64,000 nt of DNA from Caballeronia megalochromosomata (GCA_001580565.1 LRBF01000218.1:1-64000), one strand, 5' to 3'; positions 17,845 through 27,233 are shown, counted from the stretch's first letter. Numbers and translations are program-made. The notes: generated from the sequence alone by a model not told the origin.

Positions 17845-17928
17845 TTGCCATCCGTGCTCGCGTTCAGCAGTCGCTTTTACTTCATAAGAATCATGAGCTT
17901 GGACTTTCGTCGGGGGAACCGAGGTATG

Positions 17929-18174
17929 GCACAATCGCGCTTCTTCCTGCGTCGCGCCGTTCGGACGGCGACCGCTTCAATGGAACGATGGTTGCGCGCC
18001 AAGAATCTGATCAACGAAGCCGCACCGTCGTTTGCTGTGTTCGGCCCGGCATTCGAGCGGGCGCCGCATGCGTTACCCGTGTCACACGGATCCGAGATCT
18101 CCGGTGCGATATTGAGGGCATGCAAGGCGCATCGCAGCCAGCCGAACGCGTCGTCTAATCCGTGCACGGCCTGA
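17929..18174 (+). CDS. Doubtful small hypothetical protein
   Basis: A possible 81-residue basic protein starting MAQSRFFLRRAVRT, with GAGG very close to its ATG. I recognise no domain, and third-codon-position GC is clearly lower than in neighbouring genes, which argues against strong coding selection. The open frame extends upstream to an ATG at 17845. It may simply be untranslated leader of the antiporter gene. Confidence 0.2.
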   Translation, partial: AQSRFFLRRAVRTATASMERWLRAKNLINEAAPSFAVFGPAFERAPHALPVSHGSEISGAILRACKAHRSQPNASSNPCTA

Positions 18175-18331
18175 CCGTGACGCCGTGTTCGTTCGCATTT
18201 CGCTGCGCCTGAATGAACCAACGCTCGCGTAACCGGGCGGATGCGCCTCGTCCGCGAGTGCGCGCCGTCGAGGCGAGTCACGCAACGGAACGTGCACGCT
18301 CTGCTGCAGCAACGAAGGAGAAGCCAATACG

Positions 18332-19534
18332 ATGAATTCGGCATTTTCATTTTTGCCCGTCTGGCCGCTCGAACCCGACGCCATTTTCTGGGCCGGTCTT
18401 GCGCTCATCACGGCGGGACTCGCCGGAGAGCTGCTATGGCGCGCGTGGCGCTTGCCGCGCATCACCGGTTTTGCGGTGATCGGGCTGATCGCCGGTAACG
18501 CGGGTCTGGGCGTCATCGACGCCAGCGCGGCCGGCTTGTCGCGGCCGCTGCTCGATGTCGCGCTCGGGCTGCTGCTCTTCGAACTGGGCGGCCGGCTGGA
18601 TCTGCGCTGGATCCGTCGCAATCCGTATCTGATTCTGTCGAGCATCGCCGAGGCGACGCTCACGTTCGGCCTCGTGCTGATCGCGCTGACGCTGCTCAAC
18701 GTGCCGACGATGCCCTCGGTCGTGATCGCGGCCATCGCGATGGCCACGTCGCCCGCGATGGTCATTCAGCTGAAGACCGAACTGCGCGCGGAAGGCCAGG
18801 TCACGCAGCGGCTTCTTACGCTGACGGCGCTGAACAGCATGTATGCGGTGATCGTCGAGAAGCTCGCGGCGGGCGTGCTGCATCAGGAAATCTACGGCAA
18901 CGCGTTCGCGACGATCGTGCAGCCGCTCTATCTGCTGATCGGCTCGCTCGTGCTCGCGTTCCTGCTCGCGCGCGCGTGCAATCTGCTGGTGCGGCGGCTG
19001 CCCGCGAACGACGAGCATTCGTTCGTCGCGCTTTTCGGGCTCGTGCTGCTGGCGATCGCGGTCGCGCACATCTTCAAGCTGTCGACGATTCTCGCGCTGC
19101 TCGCCGCGGGCATCATCGTGAAGAACGCCGACGAGCGGCCGCAGCTCTGGCCGTCGCACTTCGGCTCCGCCGGGTGGCTCCTGACCGTCATTCTCTTTGC
19201 GCTGACGCTGACGTCGTTCCACTGGCGCGATATTGCGCTCGGCGGCATCGCGGCGCTCGGGCTGATCGTGGCGCGTTTCATCGGCAAGCTCGTCGGCGTG
19301 CTGATTTTCGCGAAGCCGAGCGGACTGGAGTGGAAGCAGGGCGTGGCGCTCGGCGTCGCGCTGACGCCGATGTCCGCGCTCGCGTACGTGCTCGTCGACG
19401 ACATGTACGTGCTCTATCCGGACTACGATCCGACGCTGCGCGCGATCATCATGTGCTCGATCGTCGTGCTGCAGATCGTCTCGCCTTTCGTGGTGTACCG
19501 TAGCCTGTCAGCGGTCGGCGAGCGGCGCGAATGA
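18332..19534 (+). CDS. Cation/proton antiporter, CPA2 type
   Basis: Protein of 400 residues, almost entirely hydrophobic, with 11-13 predicted transmembrane segments and the Na/H exchanger fold. The stretch LLLFELGGRLDLRWI corresponds to the conserved third helix region, and AMATSPAMVIQLKTE carries the discontinuous-helix region where many relatives have an Asp. It lacks the C-terminal TrkA-N domain of KefB/KefC, so it is a short member. It likely exchanges Na+ or K+ for H+ across the inner membrane. GAAGGAG precedes the ATG. The ybdK-like gene follows after 42 bases and may be co-transcribed. Confidence 0.85.
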   Translation: MNSAFSFLPVWPLEPDAIFWAGLALITAGLAGELLWRAWRLPRITGFAVIGLIAGNAGLGVIDASAAGLSRPLLDVALGLLLFELGGRLDLRWIRRNPYLILSSIAEATLTFGLVLIALTLLNVPTMPSVVIAAIAMATSPAMVIQLKTELRAEGQVTQRLLTLTALNSMYAVIVEKLAAGVLHQEIYGNAFATIVQPLYLLIGSLVLAFLLARACNLLVRRLPANDEHSFVALFGLVLLAIAVAHIFKLSTILALLAAGIIVKNADERPQLWPSHFGSAGWLLTVILFALTLTSFHWRDIALGGIAALGLIVARFIGKLVGVLIFAKPSGLEWKQGVALGVALTPMSALAYVLVDDMYVLYPDYDPTLRAIIMCSIVVLQIVSPFVVYRSLSAVGERRE

Positions 19535-19576
19535 ACGCGCCCGCCCCGCTCAAGCATTGATCATTCAAGAGGCGCC

Positions 19577-20689
19577 ATGGCACTCGAACCATTCATCAAC
19601 TCCGAGCCGTTCACGTTCGGCGTCGAGCTGGAGATCCAGGTCGTCAATACGCACGACTACGATCTGACCCGCGCCGCGTCGGATCTCATGCGTCTTATCA
19701 AGGACGAAAAGATTCCGGGCAACATCACGCCCGAAATCACCGAAAGCATGATCGAGCTCTCGACCGGCATCTGCACGACGCACGAGCAGGCCGTGACGGA
19801 CCTTCGCAAGATCCGTGACACGCTCGTCGCCGCGGCGGACCAGCTGAACGTCGGACTCGCGGGCGGCGGCACGCACGCATTCCAGCAATGGAGCGATCGC
19901 CAGATCTACGACGCGCCGCGCTTTCAGTACATCTCCGAACTGTACGGATACCTTGCCAAGCAGTTCACGGTGTTCGGCCAGCACGTCCACATCGGTTGTC
20001 CCGATCCGAACAGCGCGCTTTTCCTGCTGCACTCGATGTCGCGCTATATCCCGCATTTCATCGCGCTTTCAGCGTCGTCGCCGTACATTCAGGGTGTCGA
20101 CACGGGTTTTCACTCGGCGCGTCTGAATTCGGTATTCGCGTTTCCGCTGTCGGGGCGCGCGCCCTTCGTGCTGACCTGGGACGGCTTCGAGGAGTACTTC
20201 TCGAAGATGGTCAATACGGGCGTCGTCAACAGCATGAAGGACTTCTACTGGGATATCCGGCCGAAGCCCGGTTTCGGGACGATCGAAGTGCGAGTGATGG
20301 ATACGCCGCTTTCCGTCGACAAGGCTGCCGCGATCGCCTGCTACATCCAGACGCTGTCGCGCTATCTGCTGCTCGACAAGCCGCTCACGCCGCGCGAGGA
20401 CGATTATCTCGTCTACACGTTCAACCGCTTCGAGGCGTGCCGCTTCGGGCTGGAAGGCACATGCATCCATCCGCAGACGGGCGAGCGGCACACCATCGGC
20501 GAGGACATTCTCGCGACGCTCGACGTGCTCGCGCCCCACGCGGAAGCGCTCGGCTCACAGGCCGCGCTCGCGGAAGTGGCAGAGATCGCGCGCGGGGTGA
20601 ATGACGCGACCTGGCTGCGCGGCGTAGTGGACAAGGAAAAATCGCTGCACGAGGCGGTCAGGCAGCAATGTCTGCAGTGGCGCCGATAA
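19577..20689 (+). CDS. ybdK: YbdK-type carboxylate-amine ligase (GCS2 family)
   Basis: Protein of 370 residues with the GCS2 signature: [11 protein letters not shown] (residues 13-23), the metal/ATP-site [17 protein letters not shown] and GQHVHIG motifs, and [17 protein letters not shown]. Family members are ATP-dependent carboxylate-amine ligases with weak glutamate-cysteine ligase activity in E. coli YbdK; the natural substrate is unclear. The length matches the family and all visible catalytic regions are present. A strong terminator follows 40 bases after the stop. Confidence 0.92.
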   Translation: MALEPFINSEPFTFGVELEIQVVNTHDYDLTRAASDLMRLIKDEKIPGNITPEITESMIELSTGICTTHEQAVTDLRKIRDTLVAAADQLNVGLAGGGTHAFQQWSDRQIYDAPRFQYISELYGYLAKQFTVFGQHVHIGCPDPNSALFLLHSMSRYIPHFIALSASSPYIQGVDTGFHSARLNSVFAFPLSGRAPFVLTWDGFEEYFSKMVNTGVVNSMKDFYWDIRPKPGFGTIEVRVMDTPLSVDKAAAIACYIQTLSRYLLLDKPLTPREDDYLVYTFNRFEACRFGLEGTCIHPQTGERHTIGEDILATLDVLAPHAEALGSQAALAEVAEIARGVNDATWLRGVVDKEKSLHEAVRQQCLQWRR

Positions 20690-20728
20690 CACCGCGCTTA
20701 CACTGACAAGAAACAACGAATCATGACG

Positions 20729-20762
20729 AAAGGCCGCTTCGAAACACGAAGCGGCCTTTATC
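20729..20762 (+). terminator. Terminator after the ybdK-like gene
   Basis: A perfect 13-bp stem (20729-20741 with 20747-20759) closes a five-base loop, with flanking A and T runs, so it may work in both directions. It insulates the downstream DnaA-box region from transcription of ybdK. Confidence 0.85.
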
Positions 20763-21414
20763 TTTGGTCCGTATGAAACATGTGCATGACGAGCAACGGG
20801 AATAACACGCTCGCGGCAACGTTTGAAGAAGAACCGATTCGCCGTTGCTAAGGTTTACTTCAGAAAATCCGTATACATACGTAATAGTCGTCAACACGTC
20901 TTGCGCGTTCCTGTGGAAAACGTCAAAAAGAGGTGCAGAGTCAACGTACTAGAGCGATGATAACCCTGTGGTCCACGAGCGCGTCGCAATGCGGAATTCG
21001 GGACAACAGAAAGCGCTTTACGCGGCGCCCAGTGTTATCGAGAATACGTCCACAAACAAAGAAGACGTTTTTCCACGGGTTATCCACAGTTCTGCGTGGA
21101 TAATTAAGGTGTACGTTTGTTCTATGTCGCTTAGAATGACGACTCTGCGGGCATAGCGTTATAGTCGGCAGGAAAACAGCGCCACGAGCAGGACCATAAG
21201 ACGGCGCATTAGGAAGAGGGTTGCAACGTCCCCATTCAGGCACCGCTAATTGGCTTGGCACGCCTGAATTTTGAGACGGCGGGGACCAAGAACGAAGGGC
21301 AGTTCGCAAGGGGTTCGGAGTCCTTTTTGCGGGCGGCGTTTCGAACGAGGTGTTCGCGGCGGTTGACGCGAACTTGCCGTCAGAACACATAAGCGGAACA
21401 ACAAGCGAAATACT
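20763..21414. other. oriC: Candidate chromosomal replication origin (DnaA-box cluster)
   Basis: Gene-free region of about 650 bases bounded by a terminator and the marR gene. It contains a perfect DnaA box TTATCCACA (21080-21088), one-mismatch boxes CGTGGATAA (21095-21103, facing the first) and TGTGGAAAA (20912-20920), and a weaker TTTTCCACG (21069-21077), with relatively AT-rich stretches at 20855-20890 and 21040-21130. Gene orientation switches around here: the gsp operon leftwards on minus, and almost everything from 31.9 kb rightwards on plus. parAB and parS lie about 22-26 kb away. dnaA itself is not in the window. An alternative is a DnaA-controlled promoter region for marR. Confidence 0.5.
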
Positions 21415-22059
21415 ATGAGTGAAGGCGTTTACGGAGAGCAGGCGACGGGGCGGGTGACCCACGGCCTGCTGAGGCTGAGCACCGCGATGCGCAGCCAGGC
21501 ATGGGAATGGGCGGAAGGCGCGGGGCTGACGCCGACCCAGGGTGAAATTCTCGTTCTGCTGATGCAGCGCAAGGGGCCGATGCGCCTCGGCGAGATCGCA
21601 CGTGAAACGGCGCTGACCGCCGCCACGACGAGCGATGCGGTGAGCACGCTCGAAGGCAAGGGTCTCGTCGAAAAGCGTCGCGCGATCGACGACGGCCGCG
21701 CCCTCGCGGTCCGTCTGACCGCGCGTGGCCGTACGGCTGCGAAGAAGGCGCTGCAGTGGCCGGACTTCCTGTCGAAGGCGGTCGGCACGCTGCGCGAGGA
21801 CGAGCAGGTGGCGTTCTATCGCACGCTGCTCAAGACCATCCGTCAGCTCGAATCGCAGCAGCAGATTCCGGCGCACCGCATGTGCCTGTCCTGCTCGCAC
21901 TTCGAAGCGAGCAAGAATCCCAAGAAGACGCCGCATCATTGCGCGCTTCTGCAGATCGACATGGCGGACACGGATCTGCGGCTCGACTGTTCGGTATACG
22001 AAGAAGCCGACGTTGCCACGCAGAAGAAGAGCTGGAAGGTCTTCGCCCAGATCGCCTGA
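21415..22059 (+). CDS. MarR-family regulator with C-terminal Cys/His cluster
   Basis: Protein of 214 residues. Residues 15-145 form a MarR winged-helix domain (recognition helix region LGEIARETALTAATTSDAVSTLEGKGLVEKRR split by the wing). Beyond it is an extra tail with C157-x2-C160, HHC at 174-176 and C192, a likely metal-binding or redox module. MarR proteins are dimeric ligand-responsive repressors, often of adjacent genes; no obvious target is adjacent other than the amidotransferase downstream. Only a weak ribosome-binding site (AAGCGAA) precedes the ATG. The tail makes metal or oxidant sensing plausible, but that is inference. Confidence 0.85.
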   Translation: MSEGVYGEQATGRVTHGLLRLSTAMRSQAWEWAEGAGLTPTQGEILVLLMQRKGPMRLGEIARETALTAATTSDAVSTLEGKGLVEKRRAIDDGRALAVRLTARGRTAAKKALQWPDFLSKAVGTLREDEQVAFYRTLLKTIRQLESQQQIPAHRMCLSCSHFEASKNPKKTPHHCALLQIDMADTDLRLDCSVYEEADVATQKKSWKVFAQIA

Positions 22060-22181
22060 TTCAGGCGTCCGGGTAAAAGCCATCTGGCGTCATCCGGCGC
22101 TGTGAGGCCGCGACGAGTCGGTTAGACTGTGCCCGTCGCGCCTCGCCGCGAGGCGCGGCTCGTCACTACTCCGTCCCGAGA

Positions 22182-22913
22182 ATGCCGCCGATGAAACATG
22201 AAGTCCTGGCGATTCGCCACGTCTATTTCGAAGATCTGGGCAGCCTCGAACACGTGCTCGGCGACCGCGGCCACCTGGTGCGCTATCTGGACGTCGGGCG
22301 CGGCCGCATCGACGCCCCAAATCCGCTCGATCCATCGCTCCTCGTCGTGCTCGGCGGGCCGATCGGCGCGTACGAAGACGCGCACTATCCGCATCTCGCG
22401 CCCTTGCTGTCGATGCTCGAAAAGCGCATCGCGGCGGGTTTGCCGACCATCGGCATCTGTCTGGGCTCGCAACTGATCGCGCGGGCGCTCGGCGCGCGAG
22501 TGTATCCGTCGGGCAAGCTCGAACTCGGCTGGTCGCCGCTCGAACTGACTGACGCCGGACGCGCATCCGCGCTGCGGCATCTCGAAGCCGACGGCACGCC
22601 CGTGCCCGTCTTTCACTGGCACGGCGATACCTTCGATCTTCCCCAGGACGCGACGTTGCTCGCATCCACCAGTCTGTGCGCGCATCAGGCGTTCGCCTGG
22701 GGCGAGCACGTCCTCGCGCTGCAGTGCCATCCGGAAGTGCTCGTGGAGCGCTTCGAGAGTTGGCTCGTGACCTATCCGGGCGATATCGCGAGGAGCGGCA
22801 CGACGGTCGCCGCACTGCGCGAGGAAACCGTGCGTCACGGCGCGAATCTCGAACGCGCCGCCCGCGCGATGTTCGGCGAGTGGCTCGATCGCTTCACCGT
22901 GGACGCGCGCTGA
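22182..22913 (+). CDS. Class I glutamine amidotransferase-like protein
   Basis: Protein of 243 residues similar to stand-alone GMP-synthase-type amidotransferase domains. The oxyanion loop VVLGGPIGAYED, nucleophile C93 in GICLGSQ, and the His/Glu pair in LQCHPEV complete the catalytic triad. Such proteins hydrolyse glutamine or act as gamma-glutamyl hydrolases or transferases, and the acceptor here is unknown. A second ATG three codons in is an equally good start. It follows marR by 122 bases in the same direction. Confidence 0.88.
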   Translation: MPPMKHEVLAIRHVYFEDLGSLEHVLGDRGHLVRYLDVGRGRIDAPNPLDPSLLVVLGGPIGAYEDAHYPHLAPLLSMLEKRIAAGLPTIGICLGSQLIARALGARVYPSGKLELGWSPLELTDAGRASALRHLEADGTPVPVFHWHGDTFDLPQDATLLASTSLCAHQAFAWGEHVLALQCHPEVLVERFESWLVTYPGDIARSGTTVAALREETVRHGANLERAARAMFGEWLDRFTVDAR

Positions 22914-23023
22914 ACGTGTGATGGTATGAAGCATTGCGCGGCGTTCGGCGCGGCGCGGGTCGCTGCACGAAAGAAATCGCGGTGCTATTCTCGATCGCTC
23001 CTTTCTAGCGACGAGCCACCGCC

Positions 23024-24136
23024 ATGAGCGCGCTGTTCACTCCCACGACCCTACGCAGCCTCCAGCTCCCGAACCGCATTTTCGTGTCGCCGATGTGCCA
23101 GTATTCCGCCGAGCGCGGCGAGGCGACGGCGTGGCACATGATCCATCTGGGCCAGCTCGCGCTGTCGGGCGCGGCCATGCTGTTCATCGAGGCGACCTCC
23201 GTCGAACCTGACGGCCGCATCACGCCGGGCGATCTCGGTCTTTGGGACGACGCCACCGAAGCCGCGCTGCGTCCGGTGCTCGCCGCGATCCGCGAGTATT
23301 CGAAGATCGCGGTGACGATGCAGTTGTCGCACGCGGGCCGCAAGGCGTCGAGCCGCAAGCCGTGGGAAGGCGGGCAGCTGATCTCCGTCGCCGATGGCGG
23401 CTGGATGACCTACGCGCCATCGGCCATTCCGCATAAGCCGGAAGAAACGCCGCCGCTCGCGCTCGACGCCGCCGGCCTCATCCGTGTGAAGGAGGCGTTC
23501 GGCGCATCGGCGAAGCGCGCGGTGCGGCTCGGCATCGACGGAATCGAAGTGCACTGCGCGCATGGTTATCTGCTGCATCAGTTCCTATCGCCGCTCGCCA
23601 ATCAGCGCACCGACGAATACGGCGGCTCGCTCGAAAACCGCATGCGCTTCCCGCTCGAAGTCTTCGATGCCGTGCGCGCCGCGGTTCCCGCCGACAAGCT
23701 GGTCGGCGTGCGCGTCTCCGCGACCGACTGGGTCGAAGGCGGATGGGGCATCGAAGATACGATCGCGTTCGCGTCGGAGTTGAAGAAGCGCGGCGTCGAC
23801 TGGGTCGATGTGTCGTCAGGTGGCGTCTCGCCGTTGCAGAAGATTCCGCTGTCGTCGGGTTATCAGGTGCCGTTCGCGCAGGCCGTGAAGGAAGCGACGG
23901 GCGTGAACACCGTCGCCGTCGGGCTGATCACCGAGGCTAAGGAAGCGGAGGCGATCGTCGCGAGCGGCCAGGCGGATTACGTCGCGATGGCGCGCGCCAT
24001 GCTCTACGATCCGCGCTGGCCGTGGCACGCCGCCGCCGAGCTCGGCGCGACCGTCACCGCGCCGCCGCAGTACTGGCGCTCGCAGCCGCGCGATCAGAAA
24101 AACCTTTTCGGCGAGATCACCATCGGGCAACGCTGA
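23024..24136 (+). CDS. NADH:flavin oxidoreductase of the YqjM (old yellow enzyme) class
   Basis: Protein of 370 residues forming a TIM-barrel flavoprotein. SPMCQYSA carries the class-specific Cys (C25) and Tyr (Y27) that tune FMN in YqjM-type enzymes. The substrate-anion pair sits in HCAHGYLLHQFLSP, followed by the signature NQRTDEYGGSLENR, and GLITEAKEAE and VAMARAMLYDP supply phosphate-binding loops. It probably reduces activated C=C bonds with NADPH, in detoxification or stress response. It appears monocistronic, with CTAGCGACGAG upstream of the ATG giving a modest ribosome-binding site. Confidence 0.92.
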   Translation: MSALFTPTTLRSLQLPNRIFVSPMCQYSAERGEATAWHMIHLGQLALSGAAMLFIEATSVEPDGRITPGDLGLWDDATEAALRPVLAAIREYSKIAVTMQLSHAGRKASSRKPWEGGQLISVADGGWMTYAPSAIPHKPEETPPLALDAAGLIRVKEAFGASAKRAVRLGIDGIEVHCAHGYLLHQFLSPLANQRTDEYGGSLENRMRFPLEVFDAVRAAVPADKLVGVRVSATDWVEGGWGIEDTIAFASELKKRGVDWVDVSSGGVSPLQKIPLSSGYQVPFAQAVKEATGVNTVAVGLITEAKEAEAIVASGQADYVAMARAMLYDPRWPWHAAAELGATVTAPPQYWRSQPRDQKNLFGEITIGQR

Positions 24137-24315
24137 AAAGTTTCGAACCTCATCCAGACGGTTGAGCATTCGCGCGCCGGGAGTGTAGGATACCGGTGTG
24201 TTGAACGCGAATGTTCAACCGAGCGAACGCGGCGCCTTCGAGGCCACCGCGTTTTTTTTCATCCCGATGTTCATCCCGTCGCGCGGGAGCGAAGCGTTAT
24301 TTAAGGATTCGTTCG

Positions 24316-24780
24316 ATGAGTTCACGCAGGGTCACCGTTCGCCGCTCCGGCGTGCATGGCAAAGGCGTGTTTGCCGTGAAGCGGATTGCCGCGGGCGAGC
24401 AGGTGATGGAATACAAGGGCGAGCGCATTTCGTGGAAGGAAGCGCTGCGCCGCCATCCGCACAACCCCGAAGAGCCGAACCACACGTTCTACTTCGCACT
24501 CGACGACGGCCACGTGATCGACGGCAAGATCGAAGGCAATAGCGCGAAGTACATCAACCATTCGTGCGCGCCGAATTGCGAGGCCGAGGAAGTCGAAGGG
24601 CGCGTGTTCATTCACGCGTTGCGCGACATCGAGCCGGAAGAAGAGCTGAACTACGATTACGGCCTCGTCATCGACGGCCGCATCACGAAGAAGCTCAAAA
24701 AGGAATACGAGTGCCGGTGCGGCGCGAAGAAGTGCCGTGGCACGATGCTGGCGCTGAAAAAGGAGAAGAAGAAAAAGTAG
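24316..24780 (+). CDS. SET-domain protein-lysine methyltransferase
   Basis: Protein of 154 residues consisting almost entirely of a SET domain: the N-terminal GKGVFA motif (15-20), the SAM/lysine-channel motif NHSCAPNC (81-88), ELNYDYG (110-116), and a post-SET-like zinc motif CRCGAKKC (133-140), ending in a Lys-rich tail. All motifs expected for an active enzyme are present. The start is the ATG nine bases after AAGGA; an earlier ATG gives an unconserved extension. Bacterial substrates are unknown for this group; HU-like or ribosomal proteins are possible. It is transcribed alone towards a shared bidirectional terminator. Confidence 0.9.
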   Translation: MSSRRVTVRRSGVHGKGVFAVKRIAAGEQVMEYKGERISWKEALRRHPHNPEEPNHTFYFALDDGHVIDGKIEGNSAKYINHSCAPNCEAEEVEGRVFIHALRDIEPEEELNYDYGLVIDGRITKKLKKEYECRCGAKKCRGTMLALKKEKKKK

Positions 24781-24803
24781 CCCGCGCGCGCTGCTTCGAT
24801 TCG

Positions 24804-24834
24804 AAAGAGCCACGTCAAAGCGTGGCTCTTTTTC
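24804..24834. terminator. Bidirectional terminator between the SET gene and the sensor kinase gene
   Basis: A perfect 11-bp stem (24804-24814 with 24821-24831) with a six-base loop is flanked by A residues on the left and T residues on the right, so it can end both convergent transcripts. The sensor kinase stop codon overlaps its right edge. Confidence 0.85.
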
Positions 24835-26347
24835 ATTCCACAACGGACTTCTCTTCCTTGAGCGGCATGCGCACGATGAAGCGCGCGCCGCCTTCGGGCG
24901 CGTCCTCGTAATGCACGGTGCCACCGTGCAGCACCATGATGTCGTGCACGATCGCGAGGCCGAGGCCCGCGCCGCCTTCCACGCTTTGTCCGTCGCCGCG
25001 GAAGAAGCGCTTGAAGAGATCCGGCTGCTGATCCGGCGGCACGCCGGGGCCGTTGTCCTCCACGACGACTTCACCGAAGCGGCGGCCGTTCGCGTCGCGC
25101 CATTCCGTCACCGTCATGGTGATGCGCGCGCCTTCGATGCGGAACGGCGGAATGTACTTGAGCGCGTTGTCGATGAGATTCGCGAGCACTTCGCGGGCGA
25201 GCACGACGTTGCCGCGCACGATCATCGGATGCTCGTTCTCGGGATCGTCGAGACGCTGGAAACCGAGATCGACGCTCGCTGCGAGTGCGCGCGGCACCCA
25301 CTCCGCGCCGGTTTCGAACGCGAGCGCCGCGAGGTCGAAATCGGTGAAACGCGCCGCCTGTTCGCCCGGCTCGGCGCGCGCGAGCGAAAGCAGTTGATTC
25401 GAAAGACGCACCGCGCGATCCGCCGATGCGCGCAACTCCTTCACCGCCTCGACGGCCTTCGCGGGATCGCGCGAACTGAGTGCCTGCTCCGCGTGCAGCT
25501 TGACGGCCGTCAGCGGCGTGCGCAACTGATGCGCGGCATCGGCGATGAATTTGCGTTGCGCATCGAGCGCGGTCTGCAGGCGTACGAGCAAGGCATTCAT
25601 CGCGCTCGTGAGCGGGCGGATTTCGCCTGGCACGTAAGTCTCGTCGACGGGCTCGAGCGAGATGTGCGTCTGCTGGTTGAGCGCGTCGGCGAGATCGGTG
25701 AGCGGGTTCAATTGCTGATTCACGACGCGCCACACGATCACCCAGCCGGCGAGCAGCAAGAGCGCGAGCGGCATCATGATTGCGACGAGAAACTCCACCG
25801 CGATCCGATACCGCGATCCGACGCGCTGCGCCACTTCGACGACGATCGGATTGCCGGTCGGCTGCGGCACGCGCACCTGCGCCGCGCGCACGGAGACGCC
25901 CTGGAAATGCGTCTCGAACACGTACGCGTAATGGATGCGCCGCACGTTGGAACCGGTGAGCGGCAGATCGGGCTCGCCGGCGATTTCGTCATCGCCCGTG
26001 CTGATGCGATAGATGAGCTGCTCGACGGGATCGGAGAACATCGCCTGCGCGAGCGGCGGAACGGTGACGGGGGCATCGACGCCCGCGAGCTGGATCTGCT
26101 TGGAGATGGCGGTGGCGAGATCCGCGAGCGAGCGGTCGACCACGTGCTGCGTGTACTGCCAGGCGAGCCAGTACGCCATGAGGCCGCTCATCAGCGCGAG
26201 CAGGGACAACGGCGCGGCGAGCCGGCGCAGCAGCGTGCGCCGCAGGCTCGGAGGCACCGGCGTCTCGGCGGCTTTCGAGCGCGCCAGATCGAGCCAGTCT
26301 TCGCGGGCGAACCGCTGATCGCCCGCGCGGCGGGTGGGAAATCGCAA
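24833..26347 (-). CDS. Sensor histidine kinase, TctE/QseC type
   Basis: Protein of 504 residues. An N-terminal cytoplasmic tail precedes a transmembrane helix at about 44-66. A periplasmic sensor region (67-185) follows, then a second helix at about 186-208 and a HAMP-like linker. The dimerisation domain carries H273 in AAHQLRTPL, and the HATPase domain has LIDNALKY, EDNGPGVPP and GAGLGLAIV. It autophosphorylates and donates phosphate to the response regulator encoded 20 bases upstream. The periplasmic part resembles the 2CSK-N domain of tricarboxylate-sensing kinases, but no tricarboxylate transporter lies next to it, so the signal is open. Confidence 0.9.
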   Translation of the reverse strand: MRFPTRRAGDQRFAREDWLDLARSKAAETPVPPSLRRTLLRRLAAPLSLLALMSGLMAYWLAWQYTQHVVDRSLADLATAISKQIQLAGVDAPVTVPPLAQAMFSDPVEQLIYRISTGDDEIAGEPDLPLTGSNVRRIHYAYVFETHFQGVSVRAAQVRVPQPTGNPIVVEVAQRVGSRYRIAVEFLVAIMMPLALLLLAGWVIVWRVVNQQLNPLTDLADALNQQTHISLEPVDETYVPGEIRPLTSAMNALLVRLQTALDAQRKFIADAAHQLRTPLTAVKLHAEQALSSRDPAKAVEAVKELRASADRAVRLSNQLLSLARAEPGEQAARFTDFDLAALAFETGAEWVPRALAASVDLGFQRLDDPENEHPMIVRGNVVLAREVLANLIDNALKYIPPFRIEGARITMTVTEWRDANGRRFGEVVVEDNGPGVPPDQQPDLFKRFFRGDGQSVEGGAGLGLAIVHDIMVLHGGTVHYEDAPEGGARFIVRMPLKEEKSVVE

Positions 26348-26367
26348 GGCGTTCTACGGCAGAAGCG

Positions 26368-27054
26368 TTACGCCGCTTGCCGGATCTCCTGAAGCAGATA
26401 GCCGAAGCCCCGCACCGTCACGATCTCGACGCGCGTGTTCTCGAGTTTCTTGCGCACGCGATGCACATACACTTCGATGGCCGTATCGCCGAGATCGCCG
26501 CCGAAGTGCGTCAGGTGATCCTGCAACTGCGCCTTGCTCACGACGCGGCCATGGCGCAGCAGCAGCATTTCGAGCACGGCGAATTCGCGCGGCGAGAGTT
26601 CGAGCGGACGTTCGTCGTTGAAGATGCGGCGATCGACGCCCGACAGACGCAAGCCGCCCAGCGACACTTCGGGGCGCGGCACGTCGCCGTGCGGGCCGCT
26701 GCGGCGCATCACCGCGCGGATGCGCGCTTCGAGCTCCTGCGGCTCGAAGGGCTTCAGCATGTAGTCGTCGGCGCCGCTGTTCAGGCCCTGCACGCGGTCG
26801 TGGAGTTCGTCGCGCGCGGTGAGGATGATCACCGGCGTGTGACGGTTTCCCTGGCGAAAACGCGAGAGCAGCGTCATGCCGTCGATGCCGGGCAGGCCCA
26901 GATCGAGAATGACGAGTTCATGGCGGTTTTGCGCGAGCGCCTGCTCGGCGAAGATGCCGTCGTGCACCATGTCGACCGTGAAGCCGGATTGTTCGAGGCT
27001 GCTTTGAATGCCGCGCGCGATGGGGCGGTCGTCTTCGATCAGAAGGATTCGCAT
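26368..27054 (-). CDS. OmpR-family response regulator, TctD-like
   Basis: Protein of 228 residues. The receiver domain has the acidic pair in LLIEDD, the phosphoacceptor D51 in LVILDLGLPG, a Thr in ILTARDE and the Lys in MLKPFEP. A winged-helix DNA-binding domain of the OmpR/PhoB type follows, with ELSPREFAVLEMLL and EVYVHRVRKKL. I use the ATG at MRILLIEDD; a TTG six codons upstream is less likely. It is the first gene of a two-gene operon with the sensor kinase. Confidence 0.93.
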   Translation of the reverse strand: MRILLIEDDRPIARGIQSSLEQSGFTVDMVHDGIFAEQALAQNRHELVILDLGLPGIDGMTLLSRFRQGNRHTPVIILTARDELHDRVQGLNSGADDYMLKPFEPQELEARIRAVMRRSGPHGDVPRPEVSLGGLRLSGVDRRIFNDERPLELSPREFAVLEMLLLRHGRVVSKAQLQDHLTHFGGDLGDTAIEVYVHRVRKKLENTRVEIVTVRGFGYLLQEIRQAA

Positions 27055-27233
27055 GGAGTCGCTCAAGTACAATGGGTTGAGCTCAAGCGGGCGGGGCGGT
27101 CGGCGACATGCTCACATGCACGACGGGGCGGCGCAGGCTCGAGCCGGTTCAAAACTCACATCTCATGCGGCGTTGCGCGACCGTATCCCGGCGGTCGCGA
27201 GCGGCCGTACATCGAATGTATTTCTGCCCGGAC

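Noticed and set aside
21592-21607. GCACGTGAAACGG in marR resembling a parS half-site
   Set aside because: The left arm is not conserved, and the match is expected by chance in GC-rich coding sequence.
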